DNA from: Isosphaera pallida ATCC 43644
GTDB lineage: Bacteria > Planctomycetota > Planctomycetia > Isosphaerales > Isosphaeraceae
DNA: 64,000 nt
Direction of reading: 5' to 3'
NCBI RefSeq assembly: GCF_000186345.1
Contig: NC_014962.1
Location: 3,810,450-3,874,449 of the forward strand
Within the stretch, counting starts at the first letter, position 1. Every line of letters begins with the position of its first letter. Of the stretch, positions 27,263-36,331 are shown one piece after another. The notes under the pieces are model-generated. The model had not been told where the DNA came from. It searched no databases and saw only the letters and a list, made by a program, of their open reading frames with translations. The position numbers and the translations under genes are program-made.

Positions 27263-29131
27263 ATGAATCAACAAAGCAAGGGCAGAGGGTGTGGGGGGCG
27301 GGTGGGTCATGTGGTTGCGTGGGTTGTCGCGGTTGTGGGTTTGGGGTCGCTGGCGTTGACTTTGCCTTCATGGGGGGCGGTGGAGGATTACGGGATCCGA
27401 GGTGGTCGTAATGGTGATGCGATGGTCGAGTCGTCCGGGAGGGAAGGGGGAGTTCGGGACGGCGGTTTGGTCGCGGCCGACTGGCCTGAGCCGCGACCTC
27501 ATTTGCCGCTGTCGCCGAACGAGCGTTTACCTCCGTTGATGCCACCCCTTTTGACCGCGCCGGAGGCACCTCGGATCCTGCCGGTGTCGCCGTCGTCCGA
27601 ATCGAGGGGTGAGGGAGTTATCCGGGTGGCACCGGCGATGAGTGTTCCAGGTTCCTCGGGTGGGGCGATCGGGATCCCGCCGGCGACGCCCTCGCCGTCA
27701 CCCTTGGTGTCACCGTTGGTTCAACCAGGGCCACCCTCGCGCGTGTCGAGGCAGATTCCCGAAGTGGTCTGGTCTGGTTCGGAGTCGGAGAGGTCCGACG
27801 ATCGGGCGGCCGTGGGATTTCAAACTCCTTTGGTTGGGGAACGCGACGAGGCGCGATGGAACGCCCAGCGGTTCGGCTGGGAATGGTGGGGGCGTCGGGA
27901 GTGGGATGCCCCCTCCCTCCGGCCTGCCTCACCGGTGTTGCCGGGGCCGTCCGGACCTTTGGTGGAAGGGCCGGGGTGGGATTCGCGTTCCAGCGAGGCG
28001 TCGGGGGATTGGCCGCGCTGGACGCTATCGGGTCTGATTCAAGGGAGTGGCGCGTTGACGTTGAGCGACTCGTCGAATCGGACGTCCTGTGCCGTGCCAA
28101 ACCTAAACCGACCGCTTCCCCGTCCCAATGGCGCGACGCTCAATCAAATCGTGGCGAGACTGGATCTCAGTTGGAACGACGCCACGGCCGATCGGTTTGG
28201 CCTGACGGCCCAGCTGGATGGGTTGATGGGTTCCGACGCCGGTTTGACCCGTCCTGGACGAGCCGAGCGCCGGTTTCCCCCCACCCGCCTCGATCAATTC
28301 GACCTACCCCAAGCGCGTTTAGATCTGCTTTGGCCGGGCGAGTTGGCAGGCGGTCGTTTGAGGTTGGGCGGTGGGCGGTTTCCCTCGCCTTTTGGCATCG
28401 AAGGTCTCTACGCCAACGAACGGCCCCTACCCTCGTTCACCTTGGCCCGTTCCTTCGCTCAGCCGTTGACCTTGACTGGAGCGACCTTGGGTTGGACCCG
28501 CTCCGACGGCCGGGTTACCCTTCTCCTGGGGTCAAGCAACGGCTGGGATCGAGGTTGGGACCGACGCGCTCGGTTTGGGTTTTTGGGGGGATACTCGGTC
28601 CAAGGGGCGGATGGTCGCACCCGCTGGAGTTTGGGGGCGATCGTGGGACCCAACGCCGCGCCTCGGTTCCTGCCGGGCCGCACACCGCCGGGGTTCCGTC
28701 CGGGGCAGGAGGATCCGTTAGCCAACCACTCCACCCGTTCGGCGCTGATCGCTTCACTGAGCCGTGACTGGACCGAGCGGGTCAGCCAGGCGTTCGAGTT
28801 GACGGCAGGTTGGGAGGATCAGGTTCCGGGGGTGGGGCGTTTCGGTTTGCGCGACCAGGCGCAGTGGTTTGGCGGAGCCACCTGGTTGACGTGGACCCCC
28901 ACGCCCACCCTGGGACTGGTTGCCCGCGGGGAGGTTTTCCGGGACGACGACGGAGCGCGAACCGGCTGGGCGACCACGTTTGCCTCGGCCACCCTGGGAC
29001 TTTCGTGGCGTCCCCGGCCTACCTGGACGCTGCGTCCCGAGTTTCGCTACGACCATTCGGACGCCTCGGCGGGCCGTGGAGCCCTAGGGGATCGTGTCGG
29101 GTTCGCTTTGGATGCCGTGGTGAGCTTTTAG
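27263..29131 (+). CDS. Putative outer-membrane beta-barrel porin (BBP2-like)
   Basis: A 622-residue exported protein starting at ATG 27263 with GGGGAGAGG upstream. The signal segment (VVAWVVAVVGLGSLALTLPSWGA) ends in a plausible AxA-type site. Residues ~60-260 are Pro/Ser/Arg-rich and low in complexity. From ~residue 265 there are repeated amphipathic strands: VARLDLSWNDAT, GLTAQLDGLMG, GRLRLGGGRFPSPFG, LTLTGATLGWTR. The protein ends in LDAVVSF with the terminal Phe usual for barrels inserted by the BAM machinery. This is the pattern of the planctomycete putative beta-barrel porin-2 family. It would form a pore in the outer membrane; the substrate is unknown. Confidence 0.78.
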   Translation: MNQQSKGRGCGGRVGHVVAWVVAVVGLGSLALTLPSWGAVEDYGIRGGRNGDAMVESSGREGGVRDGGLVAADWPEPRPHLPLSPNERLPPLMPPLLTAPEAPRILPVSPSSESRGEGVIRVAPAMSVPGSSGGAIGIPPATPSPSPLVSPLVQPGPPSRVSRQIPEVVWSGSESERSDDRAAVGFQTPLVGERDEARWNAQRFGWEWWGRREWDAPSLRPASPVLPGPSGPLVEGPGWDSRSSEASGDWPRWTLSGLIQGSGALTLSDSSNRTSCAVPNLNRPLPRPNGATLNQIVARLDLSWNDATADRFGLTAQLDGLMGSDAGLTRPGRAERRFPPTRLDQFDLPQARLDLLWPGELAGGRLRLGGGRFPSPFGIEGLYANERPLPSFTLARSFAQPLTLTGATLGWTRSDGRVTLLLGSSNGWDRGWDRRARFGFLGGYSVQGADGRTRWSLGAIVGPNAAPRFLPGRTPPGFRPGQEDPLANHSTRSALIASLSRDWTERVSQAFELTAGWEDQVPGVGRFGLRDQAQWFGGATWLTWTPTPTLGLVARGEVFRDDDGARTGWATTFASATLGLSWRPRPTWTLRPEFRYDHSDASAGRGALGDRVGFALDAVVSF

Positions 29132-29502
29132 GTCAGGTTCCATCCCATTGCTTCACTCATCATTCCATTCCCACCACCTGGTGAGCTCGATGTGCCTGCC
29201 CATCACCCCGTCTGCTCCGCTCGTCTCCCGCAACCCCCTACCCCGAGCAAGTTGGGTTGCGTATCGTGACATCAAGCGCTTCCGCAGGGGCGTCGGCCAA
29301 TTCATCCGCTCAATTCCCCGTCGCGGGAGAATGATTGCGGGATGGTGGCGGATCCCTGCCGTCGCGCCGGGTCCGACGCGGTCGTTGGGCCGATCCCCGT
29401 CCTCCCGCGGGTCTGGCGTCCGGCGAATCACCGGCGATTGGAAGACGAATTCGCCACGACTCGCCTTCCCTCATCGTTTAGACGTTCATCTCTCCTCAGA
29501 CG
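29132..29502. other. Intergenic region
   Basis: About 370 bp between the barrel gene and the PTPS-like gene. No gene, RNA, repeat or convincing promoter seen. Confidence 0.5.
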
Positions 29503-30042
29503 ATGCCTATGACGATGCCCAATCCGCCCGCGTTGGCTGGACATTATCGCGTTCGGGTGACCAAGGATCATCTCGTGTTCGCCGCTGGTCATTTCATTAC
29601 CTATAACGGCGATCATTGCGAACGAATCCACGGCCATAACTATCGAGTCGCGGTCGAGGTCGAAGGGCCGCTGGATGACAACCACTACGTCTTCGACTTC
29701 ATCGCGCTGCTTGAACTTAGCCGTTCGATTGTGGCCGAATGGGATCATCGGATGCTGCTGCCCGACGGCTCGGGATTGATCGCCGTTCATGACGATCCCG
29801 GCGAAGGGCCGGCTCATGTGCGGGTTTGCTACAAGGAACGCCGTTGGGTCTTCCCCAAGGAAGAGTGCGTCATCCTACCTATCCCCAACACCACCACCGA
29901 ACTTCTAGCGCGTCTCTTCGGCCAGCGGCTCTGGGAGCGGATGGGTCAACAAGGTCTGAAACCGCCCTCGGTGTTGCGGGTGGAGGTCGAGGAGAATTTC
30001 GGCCAAATGGCCGCCGCCGAATGGCGGAACCCATCGGAATAA
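29503..30042 (+). CDS. 6-pyruvoyl-tetrahydropterin synthase / QueD family protein
   Basis: A 179-residue T-fold enzyme. The zinc site is visible as FAAGHF and HGHNY. The catalytic Cys lies in DHCERIHGH (CxxxHGH), the arrangement of QueD and classical PTPS; archaeal PTPS-III replaces the Cys by Glu. FDFIALLELSRSIVAEWDHRML and PIPNTTTELLAR are further family motifs. The protein is longer than typical QueD (~120) because of an insert around residues 95-130. It could make a queuosine precursor or a pterin. The downstream fhcB gene makes a role in tetrahydromethanopterin-linked C1 metabolism attractive, but that is inference. Several ATGs (29503, 29509, 29515) are in frame at the start. Confidence 0.85.
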   Translation: MPMTMPNPPALAGHYRVRVTKDHLVFAAGHFITYNGDHCERIHGHNYRVAVEVEGPLDDNHYVFDFIALLELSRSIVAEWDHRMLLPDGSGLIAVHDDPGEGPAHVRVCYKERRWVFPKEECVILPIPNTTTELLARLFGQRLWERMGQQGLKPPSVLRVEVEENFGQMAAAEWRNPSE

Positions 30043-30212
30043 TCACCGAGACTTGAATGTGATTGTCGATCGATGACACGACGAGGGATTTCAAAACAAT
30101 AATGATGAATAAGCAGCGTCGGTTTGGCCTTGGCCGTTCCAATCGACCTCGGCGGTTGGCTTCATAGTTTCCCGGATGATGTTTCCCCTGTTCGGAATTG
30201 TGAGCGTCGGCG

Positions 30213-31661
30213 ATGATGCGCAACTGCACTCCGGTTCCGCCTTCGGAAGCAACGACCACCGGGGCCGCGCCGTTGGGGAGCGAACCGCCGCCGGTGTGTT
30301 TGGGTTGCGGCTGCCTTTGTCCTGGCGACACGATTGAGCGCGACACGCCGGATTATCCCGCCTGCGATCTAGGTCGGGCCTGGTTGCAGCGTCACCAGGC
30401 CGAGCGCGCCGAGGTGGAATCCCGCGAGGTGCCCGAGGCGGTTCTGTTCGGCGAGCCGGTCCCGATCTCGCTGGCGTTGGATCGAGCTTGCGAGATTTTG
30501 ACCCAGGCTTCGGCGGTGGGGATTGTGGGGCTGGGTCGGGTCTGCGTAGAGGCTCAGCGCATTCTGCTCGACCTCGCCGACCTGTTGGGAGCCTCGTTGG
30601 AGCCGTTGTCCGCCCCAAACGCCCAAGCGTCGCGCGATGCCTGCCGGGCCTTGTTGCGGGTGGGACGGGTCTCCGCGACTCGCGGCGAGGTCCGTGATCG
30701 AGCCGACCTGCTCTGGCTGTGGCGGGCCGACCCGTCGAAGCGGCATCCCCGGCTTCTGGATCAATTGGGATTCGCTGGAACCAACCGCCCCGTGTTGCGC
30801 ACCGTGTTCGTTTCAACTCCCGACGACTCCAGCACGAACTCTTCGCGGGCGTTGACCACGGCCTGGCTGCTGCGGGCGATGGTGGAGCGTTGGGAGAGTG
30901 GGCGGGAGCGGGATCTCATTAATCCAGTCCTTGACTGGATCGCGGCGACTGGCCATTCCCGAGAACAGGTTGAAGAGCTGGCCCAGCGTTTGATGCAGGC
31001 GCGAATCGGCTGCCTGGTGGTCGGGCATTGCGACTCGCTCGAGGAACGCGAGGCGTTGAATCGCCTCGTGCGGTCGCTCAACCGCTCGGGCCGACGCCGG
31101 TTTGTGGAGTTCGAGCCGGGGTTTTCTAGTTTCGACCATCCTCGAACCGACTGGAATGATCCGGGCGCTCGGGCGGTCTGTTGTTGGCGGGGCGGCTTCC
31201 CTGAGGCGATCGGCTTTGAAGGGGGAATTCCCCGTTCCTGGTTGGGCTGGAGGGATCCTTGGCCATCCTGCCCCCCCACGCTGCTGGCCGTCGGAGATCC
31301 TGCGCCGCTCGACGGGCTGGATCGGGAACGGGTCGAACTGGTGGAATGTTCTCCGTGGGCGACTCTGACGCCAAGAATCTCCCGCCTTTCGCCGCCGCCC
31401 GCGGTCGGTTTGGCCTGCGGACCCATCGGCGCGGGCAGTTTTGGCACCGTGGCGCGAGCCGATGGAGCTTGGTTGCCGATCCGCGACCCCGCGATGACCC
31501 GTCCCGCCCCGGCGGTTACCTCGTGGCCAGGACGAACGACCACCCCCGTGGCGGTCCCGATCGTGCCTTGGGACGGAACGCCCCGCCTCATGCGTCCCGA
31601 CGTCGTTTCGCTTCTGGCCAGTCTGCGCGATCGGATCGAAGCCCGGCTTCGTTTCACGTGA
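30213..31661 (+). CDS. fhcB: Formylmethanofuran dehydrogenase subunit B homologue (FhcB)
   Basis: A 482-residue protein of the molybdopterin-oxidoreductase-like FmdB/FwdB/FhcB family. The N-terminal CLGCGCLCPGDT has the CxxCxxxC spacing of a [4Fe-4S] site, with a fourth Cys in YPACDLGRAW. Later family motifs include SAVGIVGLGRVCVEAQ and RADLLWLWRADPSKRHPR. In bacteria FhcB is part of the formyltransferase/hydrolase complex that releases formate from formyl-methanofuran or its analogue, and the B subunit there is thought to be structural. The other fhc genes are not in this window. It follows the PTPS-like gene by 170 bp on the same strand. Family assignment is good; presence of a working C1 pathway is inferred. 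Confidence 0.85.
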   Translation: MMRNCTPVPPSEATTTGAAPLGSEPPPVCLGCGCLCPGDTIERDTPDYPACDLGRAWLQRHQAERAEVESREVPEAVLFGEPVPISLALDRACEILTQASAVGIVGLGRVCVEAQRILLDLADLLGASLEPLSAPNAQASRDACRALLRVGRVSATRGEVRDRADLLWLWRADPSKRHPRLLDQLGFAGTNRPVLRTVFVSTPDDSSTNSSRALTTAWLLRAMVERWESGRERDLINPVLDWIAATGHSREQVEELAQRLMQARIGCLVVGHCDSLEEREALNRLVRSLNRSGRRRFVEFEPGFSSFDHPRTDWNDPGARAVCCWRGGFPEAIGFEGGIPRSWLGWRDPWPSCPPTLLAVGDPAPLDGLDRERVELVECSPWATLTPRISRLSPPPAVGLACGPIGAGSFGTVARADGAWLPIRDPAMTRPAPAVTSWPGRTTTPVAVPIVPWDGTPRLMRPDVVSLLASLRDRIEARLRFT

Positions 31662-31761
31662 ACGTCCGCACGACGGCGCATCCATCCCGTACCATTCACA
31701 TTCGTATGACGCACTCGGTTGAATCTCGTGACGTTCTCCGACCCGGTGTCCCGATTGACCA

Positions 31762-32973
31762 ATGACCACACCGAACGAGTCGCCATTTCCTTCAACTCCT
31801 CCCCCCGCATCCCCGCTACCCCTTCCAACCGGCGGCGTCTCGACCGATCCGGCTAAACCGTCAGGATTGACTCAAGCGCTTGAGGGGCTGGCGAGGCCGA
31901 CCCGACTGGCGTTCCTGGGGATCGGAACGCTGGTGGGTCTGAGAATTGCTCGAAGCGTGGGCCAGTCCAGTCCGGCCTGGGGAGTCTTTGAGGGGGGGGC
32001 GGCGGCTTTGGCCCTGATCTCGGCCGGAGAGATCTTGGCGCGCCTCTGGGGTGTTTTAGCGCGTTGGACTCTGGAACCTCGAGCCAGAGGAACGGAGGCG
32101 TTCGCCAGCGGATCGCCTCGCGTGGCCGTGGTTGGCGGAGGGAATGTTGCCGCGTCGTCCCCGCCAGTTTCCCCATCGGGGTCGCCGACAGCTCCAATTT
32201 CCCCCGCCGAGACAGCGACGGAGTCGCCCCGGTTGGTCCGGATCGAACGAGCGTTGGAGACACGCGACTGGGCGTTGGTGGCCCGAGAGCTGGCCGAGTG
32301 GCGGGCCGACCCGACCCTCGCCGATCCGCCCGCGACCCTGTTGGCCCGCTGGCAGGCCATCCGCCAGACCGAAGCGCGGCGGTTGCTGGGGCGTATTGAA
32401 GCGGCCCGTCAGGCCCGTGACCTGGAGGGCGTGCTTGAGGACCGTCGCGCCCTGGAACCCTTGGTCGATCCCGACGAGCAGGCTCGCTTGACCCGCGACC
32501 TCGCCGGTTGGGTGCTTCGTACGTTTCAGGAACGTTTGCGGGGAGGGCTTTTCTCGGCAGAAACCGCCTTGCTGGCAGCACGCTTGGCTGAGGAGTTCGC
32601 CGAGACCCCCGAGGGAGCCAGTCTGCGGGCCGCGCTGCCCACTTTGCGCCGCGCTGCCAAGCTTTGCCCGCGCTGCGCTGGGCCTTACGACGGCGTGGAG
32701 GATTGTTGCCCCCGCTGTTTGAGTCACGAGCTGGGCGGCACGGTCGTCGCCCCGGAGCAAACCAACGCGGCCTCCTCCACGCCCCACCCCATCCCGTCCA
32801 CTCCGCCCGCGGCGACCATGAACGGTCAAGTGTCGCCGGGCGCGACGCCCTTAGCATGGGGGCCGCCCGACGGTGATTTGCCCCCCCTCACCCGCAATTC
32901 GGAGGAGGAGTCCTACTTCCTCGATCCCGACGACGACGCTGACGCCGCGGAGGAGGACGAGGGGCGGCCTTGA
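31762..32973 (+). CDS. Hypothetical membrane-associated zinc-ribbon protein
   Basis: A 403-residue protein I do not recognise. It begins with a Pro/Ser/Thr-rich stretch, then a hydrophobic region at ~residues 45-95 (AFLGIGTLVGLRIARSVG, GGAAALALISAGEILARLWG) that probably forms two membrane segments. The middle (~150-300) is helical and Arg/Ala/Glu-rich. Near residue 310, KLCPRCAGPYDGVEDCCPRC gives two CPRC knuckles of a zinc ribbon. The C-terminus is acidic and disordered (ending in DDDADAAEEDEGRP). It lies 100 bp after fhcB on the same strand, but no link to C1 metabolism can be argued from the sequence. Confidence 0.65.
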   Translation: MTTPNESPFPSTPPPASPLPLPTGGVSTDPAKPSGLTQALEGLARPTRLAFLGIGTLVGLRIARSVGQSSPAWGVFEGGAAALALISAGEILARLWGVLARWTLEPRARGTEAFASGSPRVAVVGGGNVAASSPPVSPSGSPTAPISPAETATESPRLVRIERALETRDWALVARELAEWRADPTLADPPATLLARWQAIRQTEARRLLGRIEAARQARDLEGVLEDRRALEPLVDPDEQARLTRDLAGWVLRTFQERLRGGLFSAETALLAARLAEEFAETPEGASLRAALPTLRRAAKLCPRCAGPYDGVEDCCPRCLSHELGGTVVAPEQTNAASSTPHPIPSTPPAATMNGQVSPGATPLAWGPPDGDLPPLTRNSEEESYFLDPDDDADAAEEDEGRP

Positions 32974-32996
32974 CTTCAACCAGCGCCGCTTTGCTT

Positions 32997-33016
32997 GATG
33001 CGATGCGATGCGATGC
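32997..33016. repeat. Short tandem repeat (GATGC)x4
   Basis: Four exact GATGC units lie between two convergent genes. Short enough to be slippage; it could vary in copy number. Confidence 0.8.
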
Positions 33017-33024
33017 AGGAGTCG

Positions 33025-34104
33025 TTAGAGGGATGGGCCACGTCGAGAGAGTTGGATTTGCGAATCCATCGGCCGACCAGCTCCGGGATGGGCTTCGGCG
33101 AAGAAATCGGCAACGTCGATGAGCGGAAGGGCGTCCCACGTCTTCTGTTTGCGGCGCCAACAATGATGAACCACTGAGACCGAGTCGCCATCTAGCAGGA
33201 TTTCGAGGAACCCAGGCGAACGAAACCCGCGTGGGTCGTGCATCAGCGGCGCTCCGGCGTTGAGGCAAAGCTGCTCAGGCAGGTCGAGAGGCCGGAACGC
33301 CCAGGCGGCATGAATGTGGCCGCAGCAATAGAGATGCGGACCCAGAAGGCGGAGCCACTCGCCCAGCACCCAGGCATTGGTAAGTCGTTTGGGGTGAAGT
33401 TCCAGGAGATAGATCGGCGGCGCAGTCAAAGGATAGTGACACAACACGATCAGTCGTCGAGGCTTGTGAGGCGGGACGCCGACATGGACTTCGCCGGAGC
33501 CATCGGGGTCCGGCGTCAATTGCCCACCTAGCAAATGATGGGCTGCCACGATTTGGCTCTCGGGAAGATGACCGCGGGCCGTCAGATCGGCGCGGGTGGG
33601 ATCCAGCCCGAGAATCGCGGTTTGATGGTCCAGGTGTTTGAGCCACGGAAACTCGGGACCGCCCGTGAACTCGCCGAAATATTCCTCGAACCGTCGGGAG
33701 CGCTGGGCCTCGCCGGTGTAGCGGTCATGATTGCCCGGCACAATGGTCGCGCGACGGGGATCCTCCAAAAGAGGAGCCAAGCCAGCTCGGGCGTCTTGAA
33801 ATTCCCGTTCGGAGGCGGTGGTGGTTAAATCACCCGAAATCACCACGTGGTCCGGCTGGAGGCTCAAAACCCGTTCGATCACGGCGGGCAACCGATCCAG
33901 CTTGAAAGCCCGCGCCCGACCCAACAGCAGCGAGACGGATCCCACGATGCGCTTGGAAAACAGATCACGCGGGCCAATCTCGATTCGCCAAAAGTGAATG
34001 TCCGAGAGATGAACGATCCGCAGTGGGGTGTCGCAAATCGGTTGGTCGGGTCCGGGGATACGATGGTGCGCCGTCATCCAAAACTCCCACCAGGACAAGG
34101 ACAA
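33025..34104 (-). CDS. Calcineurin-like metallophosphoesterase
   Basis: A 359-residue phosphoesterase with all the family's metal-binding blocks in order: IVHLSDIHFW (DxH), VVISGDLTTTA (GDxx), IVPGNHDRYTG (GNHD), VLCHYPLT (H) and CCGHIHAAW (GHxH). It therefore should be an active two-metal enzyme, with a phosphodiester or nucleotide substrate that the sequence does not reveal. The C-terminal ~60 residues lie outside the core. No signal peptide is present. The start may be 34104 or the nearby ATG at 34077 (MTAHHRI). Confidence 0.87.
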   Translation of the reverse strand: MSLSWWEFWMTAHHRIPGPDQPICDTPLRIVHLSDIHFWRIEIGPRDLFSKRIVGSVSLLLGRARAFKLDRLPAVIERVLSLQPDHVVISGDLTTTASEREFQDARAGLAPLLEDPRRATIVPGNHDRYTGEAQRSRRFEEYFGEFTGGPEFPWLKHLDHQTAILGLDPTRADLTARGHLPESQIVAAHHLLGGQLTPDPDGSGEVHVGVPPHKPRRLIVLCHYPLTAPPIYLLELHPKRLTNAWVLGEWLRLLGPHLYCCGHIHAAWAFRPLDLPEQLCLNAGAPLMHDPRGFRSPGFLEILLDGDSVSVVHHCWRRKQKTWDALPLIDVADFFAEAHPGAGRPMDSQIQLSRRGPSL

Positions 34105-34295
34105 GCGAGAGAGGCTCGTTCCAGGTCGCTAGTGACTTGGGGTTGACCAATCGGGGGAATGGTGCTTCGTTGTCGCTGAGTCGCGCCACAGAAGAAAGGG
34201 CCACCGAGAGCCTGATTCAGGGAAACGAGACGTTTCAGAGGAGTGATCTGCGACCATGGACTGACAGCAGGATGAGACGGATGGGTTCCTGGTGT

Positions 34296-34496
34296 TCAGT
34301 CCAAGACAAGAAGCGTCACGGCCAGATTGTAAGAAACATGTCCTCCAACAGCGATCCCGAAACCGCGAAACCGCGCCAATGCGTCCAAGTCCAACCCAGC
34401 TAGCAGCCGGAAGGTCAGCGCGAGCGGTTCGATCGGCTCCCCCAAGGACCACCACATCGCGCGATGAGCCAGGGCCAACAGCGCCGAGGAGAGCAA
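34296..34496 (-). CDS. Possible small membrane protein or gene remnant
   Basis: A 66-codon frame beginning at a TTG and reading LSSALLALAHRAMWW, LALTFRLLAGLDLDALARF and GGHVSYNLAVTLLVLD. The two hydrophobic stretches look like real membrane helices and resemble the C-terminal end of a larger integral membrane protein. There is no ATG or clear ribosome site and the frame is closed by a stop about 15 codons upstream, so it may be the remnant of a longer gene. Weak call. Confidence 0.3.
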   Translation of the reverse strand: MLSSALLALAHRAMWWSLGEPIEPLALTFRLLAGLDLDALARFRGFGIAVGGHVSYNLAVTLLVLD

Positions 34497-34633
34497 AGCG
34501 GCTCCAATTCCTCGTATTTCGAGGAATCAACCCACGATGACAGCGGGAATTGGTCGAGTTGAATCAATCCGCACAACCAGATTTGTCGTTGGGTGGAGTC
34601 GGCCAGGTGGGGAAAGGCGGGGCTGGATTGATC

Positions 34634-34662
34634 TTGAAGGGCAAGGGGTATTGAGGTAATTA
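34634..34662 (+). promoter_or_regulatory. Candidate promoter for guaB
   Basis: TTGAAG (34634-34639), 17 bp spacer, TAATTA (34657-34662), about 105 bp before the guaB start in the AT-rich part of the gap. Confidence 0.4.
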
Positions 34663-34769
34663 AATACAGGGAAAGGCCGCTGGGTCCGCTTGCTTTATTG
34701 TCCCGCCTCGCGGCGGGTCCAGCCCCGAAGGAACCCTGCTTCACGGCGGGCGACGGGCACTTTCCTCCG

Positions 34770-36299
34770 ATGTTGAATCGCATCGCGTACACTGGCATCA
34801 CCTTCGACGACGTTCTGCTCGAGCCGAGCTTTTCCGACATTCTCCCCAGCCAGGTTGAAACCCGCACTCGCCTCACCGCGCGGATTTCGCTCAACGTACC
34901 TTTGCTGTCGGCCCCGATGGACACCGTCACCGAGGCTGATCTCGCCATCGCCTTGGCTCAGGAGGGCGGACTGGGGATCATCCACAAAAATCTCTCGATC
35001 GAAGCCCAGAACCGCGAGGTAGCCAAGGTCAAACGTTCGGAAAATGGCATCATCGTCGATCCGATCACCCTGCCGCCGACCGCCACCGTCGCCCAGGCGC
35101 GCGAGATCATGCGAACCCACAACATCTCGGGGGTGCCGATCGTGCTGGGCGGCAAGCTCAAGGGTATCCTCACCCGTCGCGATTTGCGGTTCCTTGAACA
35201 GGGTGACACTCTGGTTCAAGACGTGATGACCTCCGAAAACCTCGTCGTCGCCCCTGAAGGAACCACGCTCCAGGAGGCCGACCGCATCCTGATGAGCAAC
35301 AAGGTCGAGAAGCTGCTACTGGTTGACGAGGAGTTTCACCTGCGTGGTCTGGTCACAATCAAAGATATCGACAAGCTGCACCGTTACCCCAACGCCTGCA
35401 AGGATGCCCGGGGACGTCTGCGCGTCGGCGCGGCGGTGGGAGTTCACGACTACGAGCGGATCGCCTCGTTGATCGAGGCAGAGGTGGATGTGCTGGTGGT
35501 CGATTCTGCGCATGGTCACTCGAGCAATGTGGTCGAGACCGTCAAGCGGATCAAGCGTGACTTCGACATCGACGTGATCGCCGGCAACGTCGCCACTGAG
35601 GAGGGGACGCGAGCGTTGATCGCCGCGGGGGCCGACGCGGTGAAAGTCGGAATTGGACCCGGCTCGATTTGCACCACGCGGGTGGTCACCGGAGTCGGTG
35701 TGCCCCAGATCACCGCTGTGGCCAACGCCGCCCGCGCTGCGGAATCCTTCGGGATCCCGATTATCGCCGACGGTGGCATCCGCTACTCTGGCGACATCAC
35801 TAAAGCCCTCGCCGCCGGAGCCCACTGTGTTATGATCGGCAGCCTGTTCGCAGGCCTGGCCGAAAGTCCCGGCGAAACGATCATTTATCGAGGCCGCAGC
35901 TTCAAGAGCTATCGCGGTATGGGTTCCCTTGGAGCGATGGCCAAAGGCTCGGCCGACCGTTACCGCCAGGCAGGGGGCGAGTCCACCGGCGGATCCAACC
36001 GGGGAGGTTCCACGCCCGAGGGGCAGGCGTCCAAATACGTTCCTGAAGGGGTCGAAGGCCGCGTTCCTTACAAGGGTCCCCTCGCCGATTATCTCTTTCA
36101 ACTCGTCGGCGGCCTGCGCGCAGGGATGGGATACGTCGGCGCACGCACCATTGAACAGCTTCGCACCCAAACTCGCTTCATCCAAGTCACGGGCGCATCG
36201 GTTCAGGAGAGCCACCCTCACGACATTGTGATTACCCAGGAGGCACCCAACTATACCAGTCTCGCACCCGATCTGGAGGGCGGACGCGGCGGCCTCTGA
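34770..36299 (+). CDS. guaB: Inosine-5'-monophosphate dehydrogenase
   Basis: A 509-residue IMP dehydrogenase, which oxidises IMP to XMP, the committed step of GMP synthesis in the cytoplasm. The start is the ATG at 34770 because family proteins begin close to [14 protein letters not shown]. The two CBS domains lie at ~residues 95-205. The active-site loop [18 protein letters not shown] carries the catalytic Cys, and [10 protein letters not shown] is the phosphate-binding motif. The flap region around residues 400-445 contains a Gly/Ser-rich insert ([15 protein letters not shown]) slightly longer than usual. The sequence otherwise covers the full family length. Confidence 0.96.
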   Translation: MLNRIAYTGITFDDVLLEPSFSDILPSQVETRTRLTARISLNVPLLSAPMDTVTEADLAIALAQEGGLGIIHKNLSIEAQNREVAKVKRSENGIIVDPITLPPTATVAQAREIMRTHNISGVPIVLGGKLKGILTRRDLRFLEQGDTLVQDVMTSENLVVAPEGTTLQEADRILMSNKVEKLLLVDEEFHLRGLVTIKDIDKLHRYPNACKDARGRLRVGAAVGVHDYERIASLIEAEVDVLVVDSAHGHSSNVVETVKRIKRDFDIDVIAGNVATEEGTRALIAAGADAVKVGIGPGSICTTRVVTGVGVPQITAVANAARAAESFGIPIIADGGIRYSGDITKALAAGAHCVMIGSLFAGLAESPGETIIYRGRSFKSYRGMGSLGAMAKGSADRYRQAGGESTGGSNRGGSTPEGQASKYVPEGVEGRVPYKGPLADYLFQLVGGLRAGMGYVGARTIEQLRTQTRFIQVTGASVQESHPHDIVITQEAPNYTSLAPDLEGGRGGL

Positions 36300-36331
36300 A
36301 TCCGAGCCGCCGTCCCGCCGGTCTGTTCGGT

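Larger units (their letters stand above)
34105..34769. other. Intergenic region upstream of guaB
   Basis: About 665 bp. It holds a possible small minus-strand membrane ORF and a candidate guaB promoter, both listed separately. The rest has no recognised feature; the segment around 34640-34700 is AT-rich. Confidence 0.5.

Noticed and set aside
30813-31769. 318-codon minus-strand open frame (and a 355-codon overlapping one)
   Set aside because: Antisense shadow of fhcB; Arg/Pro/Ser-rich with no motifs, as expected from GC-rich codon use.
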